A stretch of DNA of 64,000 nucleotides, from positions 1 through 64,000 of the forward strand of contig JBOEGE010000002.1 in NCBI GenBank assembly GCA_050633265.1, read 5' to 3'. The stretch is from JBLHZY01 sp050633265. Lineage in GTDB: Bacteria; Pseudomonadota; Alphaproteobacteria; Rhodobacterales; Rhodobacteraceae. A model generated the notes under the pieces. The model was given only the letters and a program-made list of their open reading frames with translations. It ran no database searches and was not told the DNA's origin. The translations under genes and the position numbers were made by a program. This document shows, one piece after another, positions 1-8,197 of the stretch. The stretch's first letter is position 1, and each line of letters starts with the position of its first letter.

Positions 1-292
1 TGCCTTCAAACATGGGGATAGAAATGATCGAAACGCCAAGCCCGGCAAGGAAGCTAGATAAGCCGTTGATCGTCTTGAGCTCTCGGGCGGCCATGTTGTT
101 GCGCGCGGTAACGAGTAGGCGGCGTGTCTCGCCGTCTGGCGAGACACAATGCACGGTCCAAACTCCGGACCACTGAGCACCTGTACGTGTGGGCGTAACT
201 CGGCACACGACATCCGCCGAATGTCTTTCGGCAAGCAGTGTGCGCAGCCCGTCTTCGCTGACAACATTGGGGGCGTCTTGCATCAAATTCAT
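1..292 (-). CDS. Hypothetical protein, 3' part cut by window edge
   Basis: An open frame starts at ATG 290-292 and runs leftward off the window with no stop, giving 97 residues. The protein begins MNLMQDAPN and continues with a run containing WSGVWTVHCVSPDGETRRL and a hydrophobic stretch near FLAGLGVSIISIP. The third codon position is biased in the way expected of coding DNA, and the competing frame on the same strand gives an arginine/cysteine-rich nonsense product. I do not recognise the family. It lies inside the integrative island, upstream of nothing obvious on its own strand, so its role cannot be inferred beyond being element-borne. Confidence 0.6.
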   Translation of the reverse strand, partial: MNLMQDAPNVVSEDGLRTLLAERHSADVVCRVTPTRTGAQWSGVWTVHCVSPDGETRRLLVTARNNMAARELKTINGLSSFLAGLGVSIISIPMFEG

Positions 293-746
293 AGGATCGA
301 GCCTTACAGAATTGTGCATTGGCCCGGCAGTCCCTCATGGACTACCCAACCGATACAATATTATAATCTTGCAATCAATAGGTGCAATTTGAGTTAGAGC
401 ACCTTTCATGCGTTGAAACAGATTTACTGCAACGGAGTGGCTGAGCCAAGATAATATGGCGCTTTTGAAACAAACATGGGTGGCTATGGTCGTTCTAAGG
501 TGGGGGTCAGCTTCGATCGCGGGCAGTTGCCTGCCGCCCGTTCCGCCCTGGACGCCCACCGATCCCGTTGATGTCAGGACACATGTTGACCTGTTAGGTT
601 ACGTTTCTGATTTTGTTGGAGCGAAGCTCAACTGTGCTAGGTTGAGTACGAACTCGCGGATCGATCTAAAGACACGAGGCAAGCGCGCAAAGTGGCGAGG
701 CCAAAAAGAGAACGAAGTGTTCAGTGAGACGATCAAGCTGGAACCC
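293..746. other. Gap without a convincing gene
   Basis: This 454-bp stretch separates the left-edge gene from the phosphoesterase gene. A rightward frame from 477 reads MGGYGRSKVGVSF and then stops after about 31 codons, and the longer frames crossing the gap are compositionally odd and run antisense into the neighbouring gene. It probably holds the promoter of the left-edge gene and island debris. No RNA gene or strong terminator is visible. Confidence 0.4.
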
Positions 747-2294
747 TCAACTCAAGCCCCATCCGTTTCGTCCAAGGGCAAAATCCTTGGCCTCAAGTTC
801 CGCCAGCGCACCTCCCTCGCGAAAACCGTACGATTGAATACGCGCGCTCTCAATACTGCCTTCGGCACAAACGAACGTGAAGAGAACCGCTCCCCTCGAG
901 GCATCTTCCTGTCTTGCAACGTTCTTTTGGCAAAACGTGGGTACAGCAATTTCCAAAGGCATAGTGCCGGAATTTGCCAATTGCCGCCCAATTTGTGGGC
1001 TAGGATCGCCGTGCCGGTCCCCATTGACAAATACGACGCCCTTGAATCCTAGCTCGCTACAATGTTTGCGGAGCGCATCACGTTCCAAAATACCTCGGTC
1101 TCCTGCCCCATCCCCTGTGTAGTGATGGGCGAGCACAAGAAGCGTCAGCTCCTGCCGTCTTTCTTTTGGTATCTCACTAAGTCTCTTGCGAAACGCAAGA
1201 AGAGCCCCATGCTCAATTTGACCAACAACTTGCTCGCTCATTGTTGGGAAGGAATTGCTATCGAAGCCTACCATCACAAATCCGAACGCTGTCCACCTCG
1301 CATCCAACCAATGTCTGACACTCCCAATTTCGTCGGATCCCTCCGCACCGAAGTATTGAACGCCTTTGATGCAGGTTTCACGAAAATCAAGAAAGGGCTG
1401 GAGACAGTATTTTATAAGTGATCCATCTTCTATCGATAGATCCAACTTATACTCGCCCGAAGACCTCGATATGTTTGCAGCCAAAGCTAGCGGCGCTACG
1501 ATATCGTGATTTCCTGGCACTAAGCGAATGAAGTCTGAAGGAACATCTTGAAGGTTCGCCAAGGTAGAGAGTTTCTTGATAAACGCACGTGCTGTAGAGA
1601 AACCTCCGCTCTGCCCCTTGTCTGTAAAATCACCGACCAAAAAAACTAAATCAATTCGTCGACCATCCAATGTATCCGATAACTTTGCAAACAGGTTTTC
1701 AAGGTCAATTTCAACATCATGGCTTAAGCTATCGGAAAGGTGAAAATCTGATATCATTAAGATGTTGATGTCGTTGTACCCCTTCTTTTGAAGGTATTCT
1801 AGATAATCAACCGCTTGGCCTTCATCATGGTAATCCAGCCCTCGATGTAACAGCATGGCGAATTCTGTAGGCTGCTGCTGGAGCAGTTCATAGGGAAAGA
1901 GGCCAGCACTTCTGTTTGCCCTTTGAAATTTGACCAATGTGCTCACTTTTGCTTGCTCGAGCCTTCTCGTAGTGAAGAAAGTTTGCCGACTCTTTAACAG
2001 GATATCGTCAAGCAAATCGGATGCGCCTTGTTCACTAAATCGGTTGTTCTGGTCCAGCACCAAATCAACGATAGAGATAAGCTCTCCATTAGAGTGATCG
2101 GAACTTCTTAGTTCATTTCGAACTTGATCTTCCGATCCACAAAATAGTGGTTCGTAGTGGTAATTTTGCGGAGCTATGAGGTTAAGTTGCTCGATCAATG
2201 CCTGATAGGTTTCATCTCTTGGGGATTTGGGCTGAACATGTTCAGGCAAACCACTAAGTTCATCATCGACCACTAAGACCTTACGACGGATCAT
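747..2294 (-). CDS. Receiver-like domain fused to calcineurin-type metallophosphoesterase
   Basis: The 515-residue protein has two parts. Residues 1-125 look like a response-regulator receiver: KVLVVDDE supplies the acidic pair D10/D11, and ISIVDLVLD places a phospho-acceptor-like Asp at D77. Residues 175-450 carry the metal-binding motifs of the calcineurin phosphoesterase superfamily in order: D183-F-H185, GDFTDKG (221-227), GNHD (261-264), a late His pair (H390/H391) and GDRH (425-428) in place of the usual GHxH. The start at 2294 is supported by TAAGGAGAT seven bases upstream, within the end of the preceding gene. That gene ends 3 bp away, so the two are almost surely co-transcribed and translationally coupled. 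By family the enzyme should cleave a phosphoester (nucleotide, nucleic acid or protein); the substrate is unknown. I infer that it is an output enzyme gated by its receiver domain. Confidence 0.8.
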   Translation of the reverse strand: MIRRKVLVVDDELSGLPEHVQPKSPRDETYQALIEQLNLIAPQNYHYEPLFCGSEDQVRNELRSSDHSNGELISIVDLVLDQNNRFSEQGASDLLDDILLKSRQTFFTTRRLEQAKVSTLVKFQRANRSAGLFPYELLQQQPTEFAMLLHRGLDYHDEGQAVDYLEYLQKKGYNDINILMISDFHLSDSLSHDVEIDLENLFAKLSDTLDGRRIDLVFLVGDFTDKGQSGGFSTARAFIKKLSTLANLQDVPSDFIRLVPGNHDIVAPLALAANISRSSGEYKLDLSIEDGSLIKYCLQPFLDFRETCIKGVQYFGAEGSDEIGSVRHWLDARWTAFGFVMVGFDSNSFPTMSEQVVGQIEHGALLAFRKRLSEIPKERRQELTLLVLAHHYTGDGAGDRGILERDALRKHCSELGFKGVVFVNGDRHGDPSPQIGRQLANSGTMPLEIAVPTFCQKNVARQEDASRGAVLFTFVCAEGSIESARIQSYGFREGGALAELEAKDFALGRNGWGLS

Positions 2295-2297
2295 AGT

Positions 2298-5200
2298 CTA
2301 TCTCCTTACAAGAGTGTTGAATTTGACGTTTGTTGTCAGTAATTTACGCCCTGCATCGTGAGAAACCTCAACAACGTTCCCTTCGGAAATGAAGCCCGGA
2401 AATCGAGAAGCATACACGCTACCGCACTCAGGATCCTGCTCACATGCATTTACTATGCTGAGAACGACTGAGTCATCTTCTCGAAGAATTCGAGCCCATG
2501 CAAAACGATCGTCCATGCCTGTCGCCAAATCGGAAAAAGGGTTGCTGATTTTGTAGGTCGCATGCCTGCTATTCTGGACTACACTTTCAACAACACGCCT
2601 GCAGTCGAGTGAGGGCACTAGGTACACGCTTTCAGAAAAGGGGAGCTCGGCAAGACTATCAGCGATACCAACGTAATCAAAGAGGTCTGCTATCTCATCT
2701 CTGTTGGCACCATTCTTGTACGCCGAGTTCAACCGCTGAAGAGCGGGACCAATTCCATCGCCATCGCTGGAAAGCATCATCTTTAGGATCTTCTTCGTGG
2801 CATTTCGATTCGACCACGCCCCTTCATTCGTCGACGGTTCAGAGAATGATATCAATGAATTAAAGAGAATTGTCCGAAGGCTTTCTGTCGAACCTTCGAG
2901 AGCCCTCCGCAGAACGTCCTTCTCGTGGCGATTTATTGGAACATCATCGGATCGCTCCGACTGCTCCAAAATCACATCAACAACCGAGCTGGGGCAGTGG
3001 AAAACCCCCAAACCTTGCGCCTCAGAAATAAGGTCCTTCAGATTTCTAAAATCACCTTGCAACGCACGATGCGTAATCCCTGACGGCGCAAGCCCGTTAT
3101 AGAGCTCTCCTGAGTGCCAAACCCTTTCATTTCCAAGCAAGTTCAGCAGCCTCTCAACAACAAGCGAGCTGTCGCTTCTCAGTCTTTGGATATTTTCTGA
3201 CCATAGGTCTGAATGTGGATCGTCCTCATCAAGCTCAATTGGAAATGGAAGGCCACCGTCAGAGATATCCTTTATGAAGTTGATCAGGTGTGGGTTTGTT
3301 AAAGGTCTTCTCCGAAGCCATTCACAAAAAAACGCTGATCCCTTGAGCACAATAATGTCGTCAGCTTCAAGGGAGTAAAGCGCGAGCAATCCGTAGTAGT
3401 TCGCCAGCGACCTTACATTTCGTTCGTTCCAATTGGCGTCAAAGTCAACAAGCATCCCGAAGACTTCAACGGCATAATTTACTCGCTCAAATTTATCAAA
3501 CGTCTCATAGAATAGTAGCAAATGAGATGCCAAAATTAGAATGGACAAACAGTCAGCATTACCATCGCGTGCGGCTCCCGAATTCTTAATTTCCATAGCG
3601 CGATTAAGTGCAATATCACTCCGATGCAAAAGACGGGTGAGCTCCGTGAATGTCGAAACATATTGCAGTGCTGAGGCAAGGTGAACGATATTTGGCTCAT
3701 CGCCATAATATCCAAAAGTGACTTTCTGCAAATTCCTTGGCAAGCGGTTGACCTGAATATCCGCTAAGTTATCGAGCCAGTGTAAGCGATCACCATTGCC
3801 AATCTTGTCGTCAAATAAATCACTTGTGCGAGCTGCAGGCGCAAGAGCGAAGCGTCGTCGTGCACGGCCTGAACGAACCGCTTGTGCACTGTGTTCTTCT
3901 ATTCTTCGATTTGCGAGACAAGCACGACAGGTACCATTTTCTGTTAGCGATGGCACGTCCCATCGCCAATACCTTTTGTTATTCTGCGAGAACTTCTCAA
4001 GTAGTGACCCGTAGATTGGCTGGCCACTGCGATCAACAAGTGAAATGGTCTCAAAAGAGATCTCGAGGCGTTCCAATTTGGCATTCTCAATGCTTGCCTC
4101 AAAAACGTTCTCAATTTGTTGCTGCATCGCGCGGATCGTTCGTCCTGTGACGACTCCTGCATCGAAAATTTTAATCTTGAGCTTTCGAAGTGGTTTTTTT
4201 CCCCCTGGTTTGTTTTCTCCTGCACTCAGTTGCGAAAGGTGTTCGGAGAGCCTTTGTGCAAGCCTTGGACTTACGATAATGGGTTCTGTCTTGCGTGACT
4301 TGAGGAAGGGAGCTGAGATAAATGATATGGCATCAGACGGAACGCGTTTAGGCTCGCGATGCTTTAGCTCTTGGACTATTTGCTCCGCGTGCGGTTGATT
4401 TGGGTAAACAACGATAACCTTGCTTTCTGCGTCGCGTTCTCGATCATAAAACTGATCGATAAGCCATACCCATGACGTGTGACTGGTAGATATCGCTAGG
4501 GGTACCAGCGCGTTGAAGTTCAAATTTATGAGCTCGTGGCGGTTGCTCTTCTGAGTATGTCCAAATTGAAGGGCGCCCAGAAGCTCGAAATCTGCATAAG
4601 TCTCCGCCCGGTCTCTTTGGTAGTTTTCTAACCGCTTACCGTCGCGCTCAAGAATATGTGGTATTCGAATATCCAAAGAACCAAGGGGGGATACTTCCGC
4701 AGTTCGAAAGATGCGTTTCTGGTTACCACGTTTGCTAGAACGCTCTTTTGCGGGAGGAGACCACTGCATAAGCGAAAAGTCGTTTCTTCTCGCTGTAGAA
4801 GTAATTTGGTCCCGATCAAAGAAGCAGACCTTCATGTTACTGAGTGCGTCGTGGTCATTTGGAATCCCAAGGGCGGCACGATCTTTGGTCTGGCCAGTCA
4901 CAACGACGCTTGAAAGCACTAGGACTGCGGCATCATCGAAACTGGCAACCTCGGAAAACAGTGCCTGCACGGACTTGGCGAGCCTCTGCGTCATGTTATC
5001 TGAGGACACCAACGTTGGTAAGAACATGATGTCTTCTTGCGTGTTGCTACTGTTTTCGTCGCTATTGAGACCATATATTATTGCAATAAATCTCAACAAG
5101 GCACGTTCGCAAACACGGTAACGTTCCAAGCACTGTAGAGAAGTCGCAAAGTCTAGGTATCCCCATATCTTGGGGAAGTCATTTGAAAAGACCTCACCGA

Positions 5201-7196
5201 GTTTTCTTCGTGTTGCTATCCAGTCGATATCCTGATTGATGTAGACATCAGAAATTGCGTTCCCAGGGTACGAGCGCCAAAATGCGTCACTGTCCATTTG
5301 ACGCAAAGCAGTTGCGGCCGAGTGAACTAAGCTCATTGCTCCGGCTGCTGTTTTCCGAGAAGCTCGATAACCGCCGCTAAATTTTTCGAACAGAATGAAG
5401 TGAAATAGGTTCGTAAAAACACCGACTTCAACTAAACTTGACTCTGAAAGCCACCGACTTGATGCATAGCTTCTTATTCGCTCTCTCAACCAGCCTGCAT
5501 AGACCGGTAGGACGTCGACTATCTGCAGAGACAACGACACTTCACGCTTTTTTAGAAGCGTGTGCAATTCTGTGCCGTGCTTTTTGTTATCAAGTCGCAA
5601 CCACTCGTTCACGTCGTTCTTATATGGATTTCTTGAGAGCCGCACGAATAGTGTAATCTTTTGGTTCCGCGGCTGCGTGCGTACAGCATCAATGATGCGT
5701 CTTACTTCGTCATCTGATGGCTGGCTGGTTTCTGCAAACCTCTTGTCAAACAGCAGGTGATACTTGGACACTGCGTGTTCGCCACGATAGACATCTAGGA
5801 TTCGTGCAGCCTGCTTCCTACCAATACTCCGGTACCCAGGTTGCTTAAACGGCGGTATTTCCGAGCTCAGCTGTGATCGATAAACAAGATGAGTGCCGGC
5901 CTCGCAATGGACTGACGCGCCTCGTTCCGGAAACTGCGCTAGAATTTCCTGACGTTCTTGCTCGGTCGCTAGGAGTGGCGTCCGTGACTCTTGGTAGTTT
6001 GATCTATTCGATTGGCTTCCTCGATTGGCCAGAAATCTTCTTCGACTTACCGATGAGCAATTAGTTATGTCGACATATCCTGCGTCCATCAGAACACGCT
6101 TAACGTCTTGTAAGCCTGTTTGCGGCGACCGGAAGGTGCTTCTTTCAAGATGTCGCGATAGGCTATGATCAAACAGAAGACGCGAAGCTCGCAGAAAACG
6201 GTTTTTTGATCCCAGTGCTTCGGTCAGCTCTTGTACGAGTTTTTCGTTTGGCTCTTCTTTCCCTTCTTCGGCTTGAAGCCAGTGGGGAATTTGTGATTCA
6301 ATTCCGTTCCCAAGGTCACAAATGTATAGTTCGGTCCAATTGACATCCTTACTATGATCAAATTCATCGCCGGAGCTATATAGGCCATGCTTGAATTCAT
6401 CCTCAAACGTTGAGTTGGGATTGCGTATCCTCGCGTAGAACGCAAAATAGGAAGCCTCCTCGTCTTTTGAGTATGCATGTTCAATGATATTGGAGAGACT
6501 TTCTTGAAGTATTTTGTCCACAGACAGGAGAATACGTTGTCTTTGCATTGTCCCCCTATGAAAGCCAGCGGACGCAATATTAAGTGCTGCGTTTTCGTTC
6601 ACTTTCTTTATCTCAGACTTTAGACGCCCTGCGCCATTGATGTCGTCTGGTTGCGCTTGGTGGAAGTCGGCTGCTTTCATCACCTTCAATGGAATGAGTG
6701 TGATCGCTTGAATAAATGGTTGGAAGGATATCCCATTCACGAGGCGTTCGAACTGCTCAGAGTCATACGTTTGGTGACCCACGCCTCCGTCTTCTCCAAA
6801 GTCGACCAAGGAGATACGAGTATCCTTTGGAAGTGTGGCGAAGAAGCTCATAGACCTAAGAAAGGATAGGAACTTCAGCTTTCCTTCGTAGGTTTGAACG
6901 TCGCTCTGTGGTTGATGTGTCGATACAATGCCTTTGCTATCAAAGCGGAAATCTATAATCCTTTTGCTTGATGCTTGGCTTGCAAGTGTTGCGACAGCAA
7001 GTATCGTCGGGACTTCAGCCCAAATAGTATCAGTGAAGTCAAATCTTATTTCGACTACAGAGGATGCACATTTTGATCTTTGAAGGTAGCTCCAGACGGC
7101 ACCAATTGTTGGCAAGCTCTTCTTTGACCATACTCTACTTCCAAACTTTAATGTAAGACGTTTTTCTTCACCAAATTCTTCAAAGAATATTTTCAT
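2298..7196 (-). CDS. Giant GHKL ATPase with two phosphoribosyltransferase-like modules
   Basis: This 1632-residue protein starts at ATG 7196, without a clear Shine-Dalgarno. Residues about 215-400 carry GHKL (histidine-kinase/Hsp90-type) ATPase boxes: an N box with N236 and H240 in SNIIEHAY, a G1 box DLGNGI (D294, G296, G298), and a G2-like TGLQDV. No obvious phospho-accepting HisKA dimerisation helix precedes them. Near residue 765 a strand-loop LSSVVVTGQT, and near residue 1014 a second one FDAGVVTGRT, resemble the PRPP-binding loop of type I phosphoribosyltransferases; the second keeps one acidic residue, the first has Ser-Ser instead. A CxxC pair (CRAC, near 1090) follows. The rest is helical with no recognised family. 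It is the first gene of an operon with the receiver-phosphoesterase. The DNA is AT-richer than the chromosomal genes to the right, consistent with transfer. Function is unknown; a sensor/ATPase role in a defence-like pathway is an inference. Confidence 0.75.
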   Translation of the reverse strand: MKIFFEEFGEEKRLTLKFGSRVWSKKSLPTIGAVWSYLQRSKCASSVVEIRFDFTDTIWAEVPTILAVATLASQASSKRIIDFRFDSKGIVSTHQPQSDVQTYEGKLKFLSFLRSMSFFATLPKDTRISLVDFGEDGGVGHQTYDSEQFERLVNGISFQPFIQAITLIPLKVMKAADFHQAQPDDINGAGRLKSEIKKVNENAALNIASAGFHRGTMQRQRILLSVDKILQESLSNIIEHAYSKDEEASYFAFYARIRNPNSTFEDEFKHGLYSSGDEFDHSKDVNWTELYICDLGNGIESQIPHWLQAEEGKEEPNEKLVQELTEALGSKNRFLRASRLLFDHSLSRHLERSTFRSPQTGLQDVKRVLMDAGYVDITNCSSVSRRRFLANRGSQSNRSNYQESRTPLLATEQERQEILAQFPERGASVHCEAGTHLVYRSQLSSEIPPFKQPGYRSIGRKQAARILDVYRGEHAVSKYHLLFDKRFAETSQPSDDEVRRIIDAVRTQPRNQKITLFVRLSRNPYKNDVNEWLRLDNKKHGTELHTLLKKREVSLSLQIVDVLPVYAGWLRERIRSYASSRWLSESSLVEVGVFTNLFHFILFEKFSGGYRASRKTAAGAMSLVHSAATALRQMDSDAFWRSYPGNAISDVYINQDIDWIATRRKLGEVFSNDFPKIWGYLDFATSLQCLERYRVCERALLRFIAIIYGLNSDENSSNTQEDIMFLPTLVSSDNMTQRLAKSVQALFSEVASFDDAAVLVLSSVVVTGQTKDRAALGIPNDHDALSNMKVCFFDRDQITSTARRNDFSLMQWSPPAKERSSKRGNQKRIFRTAEVSPLGSLDIRIPHILERDGKRLENYQRDRAETYADFELLGALQFGHTQKSNRHELINLNFNALVPLAISTSHTSWVWLIDQFYDRERDAESKVIVVYPNQPHAEQIVQELKHREPKRVPSDAISFISAPFLKSRKTEPIIVSPRLAQRLSEHLSQLSAGENKPGGKKPLRKLKIKIFDAGVVTGRTIRAMQQQIENVFEASIENAKLERLEISFETISLVDRSGQPIYGSLLEKFSQNNKRYWRWDVPSLTENGTCRACLANRRIEEHSAQAVRSGRARRRFALAPAARTSDLFDDKIGNGDRLHWLDNLADIQVNRLPRNLQKVTFGYYGDEPNIVHLASALQYVSTFTELTRLLHRSDIALNRAMEIKNSGAARDGNADCLSILILASHLLLFYETFDKFERVNYAVEVFGMLVDFDANWNERNVRSLANYYGLLALYSLEADDIIVLKGSAFFCEWLRRRPLTNPHLINFIKDISDGGLPFPIELDEDDPHSDLWSENIQRLRSDSSLVVERLLNLLGNERVWHSGELYNGLAPSGITHRALQGDFRNLKDLISEAQGLGVFHCPSSVVDVILEQSERSDDVPINRHEKDVLRRALEGSTESLRTILFNSLISFSEPSTNEGAWSNRNATKKILKMMLSSDGDGIGPALQRLNSAYKNGANRDEIADLFDYVGIADSLAELPFSESVYLVPSLDCRRVVESVVQNSRHATYKISNPFSDLATGMDDRFAWARILREDDSVVLSIVNACEQDPECGSVYASRFPGFISEGNVVEVSHDAGRKLLTTNVKFNTLVRR

Positions 7197-7444
7197 CGCT
7201 GACAGTTCTAATCCATATGTGCAAATCGTGCAGGTAACTTATGCAGTGGTGGCGCTAGACCTGGAAATGTCAACCAAGACGTGTGTGCATAGGTTTTTTT
7301 TGAGCAAAGCTGCATCTTTCGCGCAGGCCTGGGCTAGGTGCTTCATAGTGAACAGTAGCATGCCGAAACGCCTGCTCTCTGCTGTTTAGACTCATTCATC
7401 TATTTGGCACCCTGCGCTTGCTACCTGATGTCGGCACTGGGCTT

Positions 7445-7608
7445 ATTCTGTTGAAAAACTCCGGCACCCGAAAATCACGCTAAAATTCTGGAACGTCGTT
7501 TTCGTAGGAAGCCCGCTGAAAAACGCCAATTCTGGAAGGAAGCTTTCGCAGGATGATGTTCCGATATCTTGCCCGTTTTCCATCAGGTATTGAGTTTTTC
7601 AGGAGAAT
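7445..7608. mobile_element. MITE-like or IS-end remnant with 17-bp inverted repeats
   Basis: Positions 7445-7461 (ATTCTGTTGAAAAACTC) and 7592-7608 (GAGTTTTTCAGGAGAAT) are inverted repeats matching at 15 of 17 positions, enclosing about 130 bp with no open frame. The end sequence CTTATTCTGTTGAAAAACTC resembles termini I associate with IS1182/IS5-type elements. No transposase is present, so this is a non-autonomous or decayed element. It fills most of the 427-bp gap between the GHKL gene and the small regulator operon; the rest (7197-7440) presumably holds the GHKL promoter, but I see no strong -35/-10 pair. Confidence 0.5.
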
Positions 7609-7623
7609 GGCTCGTTCCGGCCG

Positions 7624-7824
7624 TTAGCTGCGCTTTGCACCAAGGTCCGGTTTAGTGGCTTGGTCTTGGAAAGTTGGCGAAACAGCCAAGTCGTCTTTAT
7701 ACATCGCGGCCTGCGTCTCGCCGTTGTCCCACTGGTACAGAAGGCCAATTTCTTTGCCTGTTTTGATACATGAAATACGGCCGATGGCTTCGGCCGTTGT
7801 GCGAACACTCTCAAGTTTGGGCAA
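7624..7824 (-). CDS. Small hypothetical protein coupled to XRE regulator
   Basis: A 66-residue frame starts with TTG at 7824. A strong ribosome site GAGAGGGG lies just upstream inside the last codons of the XRE gene, whose stop ends 2 bp before this start, so the two are likely translationally coupled. The product contains GRISCIKTGKEIGLLYQW and a short acidic centre and looks like a genuine small globular protein, but I do not recognise the family. It may act with the XRE repressor. Its 3' end comes within 16 bp of the inverted-repeat remnant, so the C-terminus could have been altered by that insertion. Confidence 0.5.
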   Translation of the reverse strand: MPKLESVRTTAEAIGRISCIKTGKEIGLLYQWDNGETQAAMYKDDLAVSPTFQDQATKPDLGAKRS

Positions 7825-7826
7825 AA

Positions 7827-8039
7827 CTAGCCCCTCTCGTTAAACAATTCCTTGGCGTCGACCTCGAGAGCATATGCGATCCGCTCCAGAACATCGATTG
7901 ATGCTGAATTCTTGGCGAGTTCAATCTCGCTGATATAGCTGCGATCGATGTTCGCGGCCAAAGCTAGCTGTTCTTGGCTCAATCCTCTGGAACTTCTTAG
8001 ATTCCGGACATTTAACCCTACTCGTTCCGGTAATTTCAT
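7827..8039 (-). CDS. XRE-family helix-turn-helix regulator
   Basis: A 70-residue protein that is essentially one Cro/C1-type HTH domain: VGLNVRNLRSSRGLSQEQLA (helices 1-2), a recognition helix around DRSYISEIELAKNSASI, then DVLERIAYALEVDAKELF. The ATG at 8039 follows AGAGG. It is a DNA-binding repressor of the size typical for mobile elements. A perfect 12-bp palindrome sits 37 bp upstream of its start and is a natural autoregulatory operator. It may control the small gene downstream of it and possibly the GHKL operon, which lies beyond on the same strand. Confidence 0.85.
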   Translation of the reverse strand: MKLPERVGLNVRNLRSSRGLSQEQLALAANIDRSYISEIELAKNSASIDVLERIAYALEVDAKELFNERG

Positions 8040-8075
8040 GGCCTCTATTCGGCCAGATCACAAGAACCGCTCTAC

Positions 8076-8087
8076 GGAATATATTCC
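8076..8087. promoter_or_regulatory. Palindrome upstream of XRE gene, putative operator
   Basis: GGAATATATTCC is a perfect 12-bp palindrome 37 bp upstream of the XRE start codon, with an AT-rich core able to overlap a -10 region. XRE repressors commonly bind such short palindromes at their own promoter. The assignment to this regulator is an inference from position. Confidence 0.4.
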
Positions 8088-8197
8088 ACAAAACGCAGGC
8101 GAACATCATAAATACTATGCTCGCATATGGTGTGAAGGTTGAGGTTGGAGGTAAGATATCAATAATGCAGTAATGTTAGCAAAAGGCATTTAGTGAT

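Noticed and set aside
456..1052. A 198-residue rightward frame overlapping the phosphoesterase gene
   Set aside because: Its second half is antisense to a gene with clear catalytic motifs, and its product has no recognisable fold.
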